Translations under genes and position numbers: made by a program
Source of the DNA: Rickettsiaceae bacterium
GTDB taxonomy: Bacteria > Pseudomonadota > Alphaproteobacteria > Rickettsiales > Rickettsiaceae
NCBI GenBank assembly: GCA_017995275.1
Contig: JAGOJE010000006.1
Coordinates: forward strand, 1 to 14,175
Direction: 5' to 3'
Length of the DNA: 14,175 nt
Notes under the pieces: generated by a model
Told to the model about the DNA's origin: nothing
The model's database searches: none
The model's input: only the letters and a program-made list of their open reading frames with translations
Shown here: positions 5,454 through 12,422 of the stretch, piece after piece
How positions within the stretch are numbered: position 1 is the stretch's first letter
Layout: each line of letters starts with the position of its first letter

Positions 5454-6686
5454 TCAAGGTAATCTTTCACTTTTATATGTAAGTGCTATAGTAGCTGCAA
5501 GACTAAGAATTGCAACATAAATAGCGGGAGCTAACAGATGCTCAAAATGCCTCCACAAAAATAAACATAATGGAGTTGTACTTCTTCCTAGAAGTTCAGC
5601 CCCAATGGAATATCCAATACCTAAAACTAAATATTTCTCATTGCCAGATAGCATTTTAAAAAACCAAGCTTTAAGGGGAGCAACAAATAATACGCCTATG
5701 AATATAAACCATATTCTCACAAGAACTATAATTGTTATAGAAGCACTGCTTAAGAGCCAAAATAAAGGTATCGATGTCAAAAACAATATGAATGACATAG
5801 TCGCCATCCATTTGTTATATTCAAACTTCTCGGAAATAAAGCCAGCTATTATCAATAGCACTATATCAAACATGAGTAACATCGAGTTATGAGCCAACAT
5901 CTCGGTAGATGAAATGCTAGGATGTAACATAGGAACAAAATTATTCATAAAAATGAATGGTATGGCATAAGTCATATAGCTAAAGCTGCTAACTATTATT
6001 ATACGAATTAACTTGCCAGAATTTACTCTTATTAAATCCATACTAGTTACTCGTTTTTCAGGCACCTCTACTGGCAGATCTTTCAATAAGGACCTTAAAA
6101 ACACCCCTATAAAGCCCGTCAAAATTGCTCCGAAAAATGGATATCTCCAATAATAACTAGGATCGCTAGTTGTACTTACACATGTAGCAGCCCAAGAGGC
6201 AACCATCATCCCACCCATAGTGGAGACTAAATAATAACTACTAGCCTTGCTATAATTTCCAACCTTAACATGTTCCATAATGAATAAAGATGAAACAGTC
6301 CCCTCACCAGAGGCGAATATTCCTTGTAACATCCTAGCAAGCATTAAAACTAACGGAGCCATAGGACCAATAGTATCATAACCAGGCGTTAAGCCAACTA
6401 GTAAGGTACTTATCGACATTCCTATAAGAGTTATTACAAGAACCCTTTTAGGACCATAATTCATTGCCATTTTTCCAAAAACAAAAGCTCCTATAGGCCT
6501 TGTTACAATGCTTGTAGACATAAGGCTATATGTAAGTATAAGAGCAACAACCTTGTCAGTTGTTTCAGCAAAAAAAATAGGGGATATAAACTGCGCCATA
6601 AAAGCATATAAAGCAACATCGTAGTGATCAAGGACGTTACCTATAATGCCCACCCAGAATACTAATCTTGGATTGTTCTTTTTCAT
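5454..6686 (-). CDS. MFS transporter, metabolite:H+ symporter (ProP-like) family
   Basis: A polytopic protein of about 410 aa with around 12 hydrophobic segments. The first half follows the MHS/ProP pattern closely: NVLDHYDVALYAF, RPIGAFVFGKMA, LVGLTPGYDTIGPMAPLVL and MLQGIFASGEGTV. Such carriers take up compatible solutes or carboxylates by proton symport. Rickettsiales typically carry several paralogues, and the substrate here cannot be told. The ATG at 6686 (MKKNNPR) is taken as start. A TTG four codons upstream (6698) would overlap the xthA stop as TTGA. Neither start has a well-spaced ribosome binding site (AGGA is 3 nt from the ATG). In the motif-A loop GKMAMNYGPKR, the position of the usual Asp is Met, which is unusual. 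It lies between xthA and fumC in the same direction. Confidence 0.85.
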   Translation of the reverse strand: MKKNNPRLVFWVGIIGNVLDHYDVALYAFMAQFISPIFFAETTDKVVALILTYSLMSTSIVTRPIGAFVFGKMAMNYGPKRVLVITLIGMSISTLLVGLTPGYDTIGPMAPLVLMLARMLQGIFASGEGTVSSLFIMEHVKVGNYSKASSYYLVSTMGGMMVASWAATCVSTTSDPSYYWRYPFFGAILTGFIGVFLRSLLKDLPVEVPEKRVTSMDLIRVNSGKLIRIIIVSSFSYMTYAIPFIFMNNFVPMLHPSISSTEMLAHNSMLLMFDIVLLIIAGFISEKFEYNKWMATMSFILFLTSIPLFWLLSSASITIIVLVRIWFIFIGVLFVAPLKAWFFKMLSGNEKYLVLGIGYSIGAELLGRSTTPLCLFLWRHFEHLLAPAIYVAILSLAATIALTYKSERLP

Positions 6687-6694
6687 AAATCCTA

Positions 6695-7480
6695 TCAAAT
6701 TTCAAAAACTGCTACAACAGGGGCATGGTCTGAGGGCTTTTCTCTTTCCCTAAATGTTTTGCCAATATAGCAGTCTGATAGCTTTATTGCAGCATTTTTA
6801 TTTCCAAGAATCATATCTATCCTAAGACCGATGTTCTTTTGAAACGCTCCGGCTCTATAATCCCACCAGCTAAACTCCTTTATTTGATGGTTTTTTAGGC
6901 GGTATAAATCTTCATATCCTACATTTAACAAAGCTCTCATTTTTTTGCGTTCATCAAGTGTGAAACATGTAGAATTTTGTAAATCCGAAGGGGAGTAGAC
7001 ATCTATATCAAAAGGTGCAACATTAAAATCTCCACCTATTATTAGATTTTCATCTATACTTTTTAGCTTTTCTAGATAATCTATTATCGCGTCATAAAAA
7101 TGAAGTTTTTTTATAAATTTGTCGCTAGCTACTTCTCCTCCATTTGGAACATATAAGCAAATTATTCTAGAATATCCAACAGGAGTTTGGCACGATATTT
7201 CTATAAAACGAGCCTCATCAGAACATGGATTACCAGGAAAATCAGTCTTTACTTCATCAATAGGGAATTTGGAGAATATCGCTACACCATTATAACTTTT
7301 CTGACCATGTATTTCTATATTATAAGGGAAATTTGTAAATGCAGCATAAGGGAATTGATAGTTTTCACATTTAGTTTCCTGCAAAAGCATTATATCTGGA
7401 GCCACGTCCAGTAGAAAAAATTGAAGATGTTCAGTCCTAGACCTTATGGAATTTACATTCCATGTTGCAACTTTAAGCAT
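6695..7480 (-). CDS. xthA: Exodeoxyribonuclease III / AP endonuclease
   Basis: A 261-aa EEP-fold nuclease acting in base-excision repair, cutting 5' of abasic sites and with 3' exonuclease and phosphatase activity in the family. All catalytic elements are visible: ATWNVNSIR at the N-terminus (Asn8), LLQETK with metal-binding Glu35, and LYVPNGG with Tyr110. GGDFNVAP has Asp151/Asn153, WWDYR is at 205-209, LRIDMIL has Asp222, and KPSDHAPV has Asp251/His252. The length is typical and nothing is missing. ATG 7480 begins MLKVATWNVN, the normal family N-terminus. No Shine-Dalgarno precedes it (A-rich TTCAAAAAA), so initiation may depend on a short upstream ORF that overlaps the start. It heads the minus-strand cluster with the MHS carrier, fumC and cysQ-like genes. 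Confidence 0.95.
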   Translation of the reverse strand: MLKVATWNVNSIRSRTEHLQFFLLDVAPDIMLLQETKCENYQFPYAAFTNFPYNIEIHGQKSYNGVAIFSKFPIDEVKTDFPGNPCSDEARFIEISCQTPVGYSRIICLYVPNGGEVASDKFIKKLHFYDAIIDYLEKLKSIDENLIIGGDFNVAPFDIDVYSPSDLQNSTCFTLDERKKMRALLNVGYEDLYRLKNHQIKEFSWWDYRAGAFQKNIGLRIDMILGNKNAAIKLSDCYIGKTFREREKPSDHAPVVAVFEI

Positions 7481-7553
7481 TTTTTTGAATTTCTAGAATT
7501 TCCTGTATAGATACAATAGAAGATATTGGATCCTCATTAACATAATAAGTCAT
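7473..7553 (-). CDS. Possible 26-codon leader ORF overlapping the xthA start
   Basis: From ATG 7553 the minus strand encodes MTYYVNEDPISS... ending in EIQKNA, with its TAA (7473-7475) 8 nt past the first base of xthA in another frame. Its ATG is the first after the promoter at 7582-7610, about 20 nt from the expected transcript start. Overlap with a downstream gene lacking a Shine-Dalgarno would suit translational coupling. Against it, the ORF itself has no ribosome binding site, and an open stretch this short is not rare by chance. Function unknown. Confidence 0.25.
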   Translation of the reverse strand: MTYYVNEDPISSIVSIQEILEIQKNA

Positions 7554-7581
7554 AATAATTTATTGTCGATTATTTCACTGC

Positions 7582-7610
7582 ATTATCTTATATTTTATGA
7601 AAAATTGCAA
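7582..7610 (-). promoter_or_regulatory. Promoter for the xthA cluster
   Basis: On the minus strand TTGCAA (7605-7610) is followed after exactly 17 bp by GATAAT (7582-7587). Both are good sigma70-type matches. Transcription would start near 7575, about 95 nt before the xthA ATG and about 22 nt before the possible leader ORF. It is the best promoter seen upstream of the four-gene minus-strand set. The intergenic region also serves divergent cycM. Confidence 0.6.
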
Positions 7611-7625
7611 TAATTACAAAAAATC

Positions 7626-7653
7626 TTGCACCCTGCTCAAATTTTGTGATATT
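7626..7653 (+). promoter_or_regulatory. Candidate promoter for cycM
   Basis: TTGCAC (7626-7631) and GATATT (7648-7653) are spaced 16 bp apart, ahead of the cycM start at 7688. The -10 is only a 4 of 6 match. A ribosome binding site AAGAG (7676-7680) lies 7 nt before the ATG. Confidence 0.4.
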
Positions 7654-7687
7654 TGTATCTAGTTCATAGGAATCTAAGAGTTTTTAC

Positions 7688-8236
7688 ATGTCTGGTTTTG
7701 AGCTCAATAAAATATTAGCATCAATTTTGCTTGCAAGTCTTATAGCAATGGTTACTGGGACTGTTGTAAATCTACTTTACAAACCAGATTTATCTCCAAA
7801 AGAACGTGGCTATAGCGTTGCAATGGTAGGGCATGGCACAGGTCACACTCCTGGGCATCAAGAGCCTACATCTACAGTTACAATAGCTGATCTCATGAAA
7901 AATGCTAATGCAGCCCATGGACAAAATCTTGTAAAAAAATGTGTTTCGTGTCACTCTCTCGAAAAAGACGGGCCAAATAAAATAGGTCCACATTTGTGGA
8001 ATGTGATAGGAAGGGAAAAAGCAGCTATCGCTGATTATAAATATTCTGCTGCGATGATCGCATCAGCTGGTGTGTGGGATTATGAAAGTCTATTCAATAT
8101 GATAAAAAAACCTTCGGTTTATATGCCAGGCACTAAGATGTCATTTTCTGGAATAACTAACCCACAAGACATAGCAGATATCATAGAATATTTACGAGTG
8201 AATGCACATGATACTCCTATTCCAAAACTGCCATGA
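7688..8236 (+). CDS. cycM: Membrane-anchored c-type cytochrome, CycM-like
   Basis: A 182-aa protein with an uncleaved N-terminal anchor (hydrophobic residues about 9-30) and a periplasmic linker (about 31-75). A class I cytochrome c domain follows. Heme attachment motif CVSCH is at 85-89, IGPHLWNVIGRE at 99-110 is the usual conserved loop, and PGTKMSF at 147-153 supplies the axial Met151. This is the pattern of alphaproteobacterial CycM/c552, which passes electrons from the bc1 complex to aa3 oxidase, matching coxC in this window. The linker is unusually rich in Gly-His pairs (VGHGTGHTPGHQ, about 47-58). The start is supported by AAGAG. Its stop overlaps the MATE gene start as ATGA (8233-8236), so the two are probably cotranscribed. 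Confidence 0.88.
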   Translation: MSGFELNKILASILLASLIAMVTGTVVNLLYKPDLSPKERGYSVAMVGHGTGHTPGHQEPTSTVTIADLMKNANAAHGQNLVKKCVSCHSLEKDGPNKIGPHLWNVIGREKAAIADYKYSAAMIASAGVWDYESLFNMIKKPSVYMPGTKMSFSGITNPQDIADIIEYLRVNAHDTPIPKLP

Positions 8237-9573
8237 CAAAATCTTACAAATCTTCTGATGCAAGTTTCTATTCCAGCTTAAAAGTAGCTATCCCACTTAT
8301 GATTAGCTCTCTTTCAACTATCCTCATGGTCACGATGGATAGAATAATGCTTTCTAATTATGATATAATGGCTATGAATGCAGTGGCAGTAGTTGGGGCT
8401 TTAGTATTTGCTTTTGACCGCGCATTTACAGCTGTTGCTGCCATCTCGGAAGTATTTGTTGGGCAATTTAACGGCGCAGGCGAATTCCATAAAGCTCCCA
8501 TAGCTACATGGCAAATGATTTTTTTCTCAATAGCAAGTTTAGTGATTCTAATTCCTGTATCAATATTTGCAGGGCCATATGTTATTCCAACGATGTTTTT
8601 TGATTATGGAATAGAGTTTTTTCAGATATTAGTACTTTGTATATTTTTAGCATCTATGTTTGCTGCTGTTGCTGGATTTTTCGTTGGAACAAAACAAACA
8701 AGTATCATAGCTATAACTTCTTTAGTAAGTAACGTCATAAATATAATTCTGAATTATTTTCTAATATTTGGGGTAGAAGGAACTATTCCAGCGATGGGGC
8801 CAAAAGGCGCAGCTATTGGCACAGCAATTTCCCTTACAATACAATTCTGTATCATCTTTTTAGTTTTTTTGAGCAAAAAACAAAATGATAAATATAAAAC
8901 AAGAATTTGGTATCTTGATGTAAAAATAATGCTATCTGCTTTCAAAATAGGAGTTCCCAATTCTATAAGTTATATGATGAATATTCTTAGCTCTTACGCA
9001 ATAATGTTAATAGTATCAGATACTGGGGCTGAGGAGCTTGTTACTGGATTCAACATTTGTGTTAATTTCAACATTTTTGTATTTTTTACTAGTGATGGAA
9101 TCCAGAAAGCTATGATAGGAATAGGCTCTAACTTACTTGGTGCAAAGCATGAAGATAAGATAAAATCCCTAATTATTAGTGGAATAAAAATGCAATGTTT
9201 GTGCCTCATTTTTATAGCAATCCCAGCATTTTTATATATGGATAATATAATAGGGTTATATACCAACGACCAAAGCATATATGAAATCTTAAAAACAGGA
9301 TTACCATGGGTAATTCTATATTATTTTGTGGATGGAATTTTATGGGTTTTTGGTTGTGTTTTAATATCAGGCGGAGATACAAAGTTTACAACTTTCTGTG
9401 ACATATTTTTTGTTTGGTCTACAAGAGTTTTACCTTTATATATTCTTCATAATAATATAGGACTTGATATAGCCACAATATGGCAAATTTCTAGTCTAGC
9501 TTCTTTCATAATGACTATAGTATTCATTCCAAGATTCGCTTATGGAAAGTGGAACAAACTTCAAGAACTCTAA
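8233..9573 (+). CDS. MATE family efflux transporter
   Basis: A 446-aa membrane protein with about 12 hydrophobic segments in two related halves. This is the length and architecture of NorM/DinF-type MATE antiporters, which expel drugs or metabolites using Na+ or H+ gradients. The N-terminal segment (IPLMISSLSTILMVTMDRIMLSNYD) is the characteristic MATE helix 1 with the D-R-I-M-L element. The GPKGAAIGTAIS loop, the central SAFKIGVPNSISYMM start of the second half and VLISGGDTKFTT near the C-terminus are also family-typical. Substrate and coupling ion cannot be read from sequence. The ATG overlaps the cycM stop by 4 nt, and the functional link to cycM is not obvious. The TAA (9571-9573) overlaps the stop of the convergent ankyrin gene. 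Confidence 0.88.
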   Translation: MTKSYKSSDASFYSSLKVAIPLMISSLSTILMVTMDRIMLSNYDIMAMNAVAVVGALVFAFDRAFTAVAAISEVFVGQFNGAGEFHKAPIATWQMIFFSIASLVILIPVSIFAGPYVIPTMFFDYGIEFFQILVLCIFLASMFAAVAGFFVGTKQTSIIAITSLVSNVINIILNYFLIFGVEGTIPAMGPKGAAIGTAISLTIQFCIIFLVFLSKKQNDKYKTRIWYLDVKIMLSAFKIGVPNSISYMMNILSSYAIMLIVSDTGAEELVTGFNICVNFNIFVFFTSDGIQKAMIGIGSNLLGAKHEDKIKSLIISGIKMQCLCLIFIAIPAFLYMDNIIGLYTNDQSIYEILKTGLPWVILYYFVDGILWVFGCVLISGGDTKFTTFCDIFFVWSTRVLPLYILHNNIGLDIATIWQISSLASFIMTIVFIPRFAYGKWNKLQEL

Positions 9574-10025
9574 TCGTCTAGTGGTATACTTTCTTCTATT
9601 GCTCCTATTATTGAAGCATCCAGTGGAGTATCATATATAGATTGTATATTTTCCTTATCAATATCAGATAGTTCTTCAAACATTGACTTCATCCTTGATA
9701 GTACTATATCTTTGTTCGCTTTTTTCTGAATAATTTTAGCATCAGATTTGGAATATTCTTGATTATTTAGAGCTTTGTCTACAGCAATACCTATATTTAA
9801 TAATCTATGTACTTCTGAATTGAGTGTGATGGATTTATAGCTTTCATCGACTTTTGCTCCAAGCTTAATAAGCTCTTCAACAACTTGAACATTACCAAAT
9901 GCGCAAGCTATTTCCAACGGGGTCATGCCGTAAGCGTTTGTAGAGTTAATATTTACCCATGTTTTTGTTAACTCTTTTATATCTTCATCGTGGCAACCAC
10001 GGATCGCCATTGAAAAAAGATCCAT
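9570..10025 (-). CDS. Small ankyrin-repeat protein
   Basis: A 151-aa protein without signal peptide or membrane segment. Residues about 31-64 form a clear ankyrin repeat (YGMTPLEIACAFGNVQVVEELI, then LGAKVDE). A weaker repeat-like stretch precedes it (DLFSMAIRGCHDEDIKELTK, NIN). The remaining 90 residues are charged and helix-prone (NQEYSKSDAKIIQKKANKD) and not recognised. The size suggests a protein-binding module and possibly a host-directed effector; the latter is inference only. AGAGGA lies 4 nt before the ATG, and a promoter-like pair is at 10047-10075. Its stop overlaps that of the MATE gene in the tetranucleotide CTAA (9570-9573). It is a different gene from the frameshifted ankyrin gene at 2722-3290. 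Confidence 0.75.
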   Translation of the reverse strand: MDLFSMAIRGCHDEDIKELTKTWVNINSTNAYGMTPLEIACAFGNVQVVEELIKLGAKVDESYKSITLNSEVHRLLNIGIAVDKALNNQEYSKSDAKIIQKKANKDIVLSRMKSMFEELSDIDKENIQSIYDTPLDASIIGAIEESIPLDD

Positions 10026-10046
10026 ATAATCCTCTACTGGCTAATG

Positions 10047-10075
10047 ATTACATAATATATATTAACCTAAATCAA
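10047..10075 (-). promoter_or_regulatory. Candidate promoter for the small ankyrin gene
   Basis: On the minus strand TTGATT (10070-10075) and TGTAAT (10047-10052) are spaced 17 bp apart. The expected start near 10040 is followed by ribosome binding site AGAGGA (10030-10035) and ATG at 10025. Confidence 0.45.
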
Positions 10076-10105
10076 TAATGCCGTCTATGTTTTATAGAGC
10101 TTTAA

Positions 10106-10119
10106 GCCATTTATATGGC
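10106..10119. repeat. Small hairpin between divergent ankyrin and coxC promoters
   Basis: GCCAT (10106-10110) and ATGGC (10115-10119) pair around TTAT. It lies upstream of both promoters in the divergent intergenic region. No T-run supports a terminator. It may be an operator or chance. Confidence 0.25.
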
Positions 10120-10137
10120 AAAAATTCTTAGATGATA

Positions 10138-10166
10138 TTGCATTTATGCTATGTTTCTCTTATGCT
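10138..10166 (+). promoter_or_regulatory. Promoter for coxC
   Basis: TTGCAT (10138-10143) and TATGCT (10161-10166) are spaced exactly 17 bp apart. Transcription would start near 10173, leaving a leader of about 27 nt before ATG 10200. It argues against the upstream in-frame ATG at 10146, which lies inside the promoter spacer. Confidence 0.55.
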
Positions 10167-10199
10167 CAACTTGTTATTTATAAATTTAGAGTACGAATT

Positions 10200-11021
10200 A
10201 TGAGTCACGAAAAAGCCTCGCATCCTTATCATATAGTGGATTTGAGCCCATGGCCTATTCTAACAGCTTTCTCTCTTTTGTTTGCAACTGGCGGTGGTCT
10301 TTTATATATGCATAAATACACACTCGGTCATTATATTTTGCCTTTGGGAATAGTATTTTTGGCATCTTGTATGTTTTTTTGGTGGAGGGATGTATTAAAA
10401 GAGGCAAAATCTAGCCATCACACAACAGCTGTTCAGAGAGGGTTAAGAATAGGCATGGCTCTCTTTATTTTATCCGAAGTTATGTTCTTTTTTGCATTTT
10501 TCTGGTCCTTTTTCAAAGCTAGATTATTTCCCGAAGGTATTTTAGATGAGGCGGGGATTTGGATAATAGAAAATGGTGTATGGCCACCACGAGGGATAAA
10601 GCTATTTGACCCGTGGGATATACCTTTCATGAACACTCTTGTTTTGCTCCTTTCTGGAACAACTGTTACGTGGGCTCATTATTCTATAACTGCCAATGAT
10701 AGAAAAAATGCCGTAAAAGCTCTAGGGTATACAATATTGCTAGGTGTGTTTTTTACATCTATGCAAGCATATGAATATTACCATGCTGCATTCAAATTCA
10801 CTGATGGTATATATGCTACGAATTTCTACATGGCTACAGGATTCCATGGCGCTCACGTCATAATAGGGACAATCTTTTTATTCGTTTGTTATATGAGAAC
10901 GCGAAATGGAGATTTTGATAAGAGCAGTTCTCATTTAGGTTTCGAATTTGCAGCCTGGTATTGGCATTTCGTCGATGTAATATGGCTGTTCTTATTTATA
11001 TTCCTTTATGTTTTAGGATAA
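10200..11021 (+). CDS. coxC: Cytochrome c oxidase subunit III
   Basis: A 273-aa integral membrane subunit of the aa3-type terminal oxidase, with about seven hydrophobic helices. Diagnostic segments are HPYHIVDLSPWP at the N-terminus, FFWWRDV (59-65) and GLRIGMALFILSEVMFFFAFFWSFF (81-105, with the conserved Glu93). VWPPRGI (127-133), NTLVLLLSGTTVTWAH (145-160) and TGFHGAHVIIGT (213-224) follow. The C-terminus is FAAWYWHFVDVIWLFLFIFLY. An in-frame ATG at 10146 would add 18 residues, but these are not family-like and the codons lie within the promoter, so 10200 is chosen. No coxA or coxB is adjacent. It works downstream of cycM in the same respiratory chain. Its 3' end overlaps the convergent lipoprotein gene by 16 nt (11006-11021). 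Confidence 0.95.
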   Translation: MSHEKASHPYHIVDLSPWPILTAFSLLFATGGGLLYMHKYTLGHYILPLGIVFLASCMFFWWRDVLKEAKSSHHTTAVQRGLRIGMALFILSEVMFFFAFFWSFFKARLFPEGILDEAGIWIIENGVWPPRGIKLFDPWDIPFMNTLVLLLSGTTVTWAHYSITANDRKNAVKALGYTILLGVFFTSMQAYEYYHAAFKFTDGIYATNFYMATGFHGAHVIIGTIFLFVCYMRTRNGDFDKSSSHLGFEFAAWYWHFVDVIWLFLFIFLYVLG

Positions 11022-11761
11022 GTTTTTGACTTAAAAAGTGGCAGTAGAAGTTTCTTTACGAAATATTGTATTCTATTTGGTTCTCTTGTTCTGCTGCGCA
11101 CTCCGCTAGCGGATGTTATAACATTAGACCAAAGAAAATCTCCAGTTTTTACATCTATAAAAGCTATTACAAAAGACATATGGTCAGATGGTGTTGACTG
11201 AGTTTGGAGAGCTGTATCTATAATTATATCCTTTATTCTTGCTCCATTTGTTTTAGAAATATGGTTATATTCTACAACAGCTATAATATCAGTTTTTATT
11301 TTTTTTCTGAATTCTGCCAGATCACATTCTAAATTTTCAGATATTACAGAATCCCGATTTTTTGTAGTTCTCCATGTCAGATTCTTCTTTTTTTCTTTTA
11401 CATAGGCTGAAGCAATAATCTGACTTGCATTGTCGATTATAGATTCGAAATCAGCATTTAAAGTTTGATCGTGGATTTCCTTCCTTGTTACTACAGAGGC
11501 ATTTACATTATGTTCACGCAACTCTAAAGCAATAGCTTCTGATATAACCTTTTCTAGAAAAAGTTCATAATCATACATACGTGTTTTTTGACAGGAAAGA
11601 TCTACTACATTAACTTCTGTTTTGGAGGGAAGAATTGCGATAGAACTATTGGGGTTTATGTAATTTGTATAATCTGATTTATACCTTACGCTAGTACTGC
11701 AGCTTGAAGCCAATATGAGGCAACAAGCTGCATATAAAAGAACTATAATTCTTCCTAGCAT
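11006..11761 (-). CDS. Predicted lipoprotein, resembles LpoB/CsgG-like envelope lipoproteins
   Basis: A 251-aa protein with a type II signal peptide: hydrophobic residues 5-18 and lipobox LASSC with acylated Cys21. It should be exported and lipid-anchored. The mature part has an early strand SIAILP, then a helix (LEKVISEAIALELREHNV) followed by the strand SVV. It later has FIDVKTGDFLWSN followed by a basic C-terminal helix. This order recalls the CsgG/LpoB/GNA1162-type lipoprotein fold, but the resemblance is by eye and the function is unassigned. The ATG has no Shine-Dalgarno (CCTCC stands there instead). It lies 15 nt after, and in frame with, the stop of the upstream glycine-zipper lipoprotein gene, so expression probably depends on translation of that gene. 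The 3' end overlaps coxC by 16 nt. Confidence 0.65.
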   Translation of the reverse strand: MLGRIIVLLYAACCLILASSCSTSVRYKSDYTNYINPNSSIAILPSKTEVNVVDLSCQKTRMYDYELFLEKVISEAIALELREHNVNASVVTRKEIHDQTLNADFESIIDNASQIIASAYVKEKKKNLTWRTTKNRDSVISENLECDLAEFRKKIKTDIIAVVEYNHISKTNGARIKDIIIDTALQTQSTPSDHMSFVIAFIDVKTGDFLWSNVITSASGVRSRTREPNRIQYFVKKLLLPLFKSKTYPKT

Positions 11762-11776
11762 ATAGGTTAGGAGGAA

Positions 11777-12316
11777 TTATTGTGCAGGAATAACGCGTGT
11801 ACGGTTATTTGAGAAGATAACATATACTTTTTGACCTTCTCTTACTACATTATCTTTAGCTGATTGTACTACAGTTATCATACCACTTGTTTTAGCTGTT
11901 GATAGAACATTTCTCATAGCTTCATTGCCTTCATAATATCCATCTTTAAATTTAGACATATCAAGCTTTACAATATATTCCATACCTTGTGATGTGCTCA
12001 TTTTATCTTGTATCAAAGCACCAGCTGCTGCACCAGCTAAAGCGCCGCCAACTATACCAACAGTTTGTCCACCACCTTTGCCGATATTGCTACCGATAGC
12101 GCCACCAAGTAATCCACCAGCTAGCATTCCACCAGTGTTACCAGAAAGCTTATCGTTTTCTTTTAGTGTTACAGGACGGGATGATACTACTTTACCTTCC
12201 AAAGTTAGGCTTAATGTAGAATCGCTTGTATAAGTGTTGCTTGACAGATCACGAGCACAGCCAGTGAGAACTGATAAAATCATAGCAACAACGAAAACTT
12301 TATGTAATTTAAACAT
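11777..12316 (-). CDS. Glycine-zipper outer-membrane lipoprotein (17 kDa antigen / SlyB-like)
   Basis: A 179-aa lipoprotein when started at ATG 12316. That start has GGAG 5 nt upstream and gives a compact signal peptide ending LTGC with acylated Cys20. A longer in-frame ATG at 12379 would put 21 unlikely residues before it and sits upstream of the likely transcript start. Residues about 62-101 are a glycine zipper (GGMLAGGLLGGAIGSNIG, then GGALAGAAAGALIQDK). This is the mark of the rickettsial 17 kDa surface antigen, SlyB and Pcp families. The C-terminal strand-rich region (YIVKLD, GMITVVQ, GQKVYVIF) is a second conserved part in SlyB-type proteins. The role is envelope stability, with surface antigenicity in relatives. 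First gene of a two-lipoprotein operon. Confidence 0.82.
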   Translation of the reverse strand: MFKLHKVFVVAMILSVLTGCARDLSSNTYTSDSTLSLTLEGKVVSSRPVTLKENDKLSGNTGGMLAGGLLGGAIGSNIGKGGGQTVGIVGGALAGAAAGALIQDKMSTSQGMEYIVKLDMSKFKDGYYEGNEAMRNVLSTAKTSGMITVVQSAKDNVVREGQKVYVIFSNNRTRVIPAQ

Positions 12317-12352
12317 AAAAACTCCATGAAAAAGGTTAACATATGCAGAATC

Positions 12353-12358
12353 ATTATA
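12353..12358 (-). promoter_or_regulatory. Candidate -10 element of the lipoprotein operon
   Basis: The minus strand carries a consensus TATAAT at 12353-12358, 36 bp before the chosen ATG at 12316, implying a leader of about 30 nt. No good -35 is found at 16-18 bp spacing. Instead a 14-bp palindrome (12367-12380) lies where the -35 should be, which would fit activator or repressor control. Confidence 0.35.
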
Positions 12359-12366
12359 TAGAATAT

Positions 12367-12380
12367 TATGAAATTTCATA
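12367..12380. promoter_or_regulatory. 14-bp perfect palindrome between divergent lipoprotein and addA genes
   Basis: TATGAAATTTCATA is perfectly self-complementary. It occupies the -35 position of the lipoprotein promoter candidate and lies 43 bp before the addA ATG. A shared operator is possible; the regulator is unknown. Confidence 0.3.
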
Positions 12381-12422
12381 GTAGAATCTTTTAATCCTTA
12401 CTTTTTTTATTATAGTTTTTTC

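Noticed and set aside
10146..10199. Longer N-terminus for coxC
   Set aside because: The ATG lies in the promoter spacer and the extra 18 residues do not resemble subunit III; MSHEKASHPYHIV is the family start.
12317..12379. Longer N-terminus for the glycine-zipper lipoprotein
   Set aside because: It would bury the lipobox at residue 41 and start upstream of the likely -10; ATG 12316 has a good GGAG.
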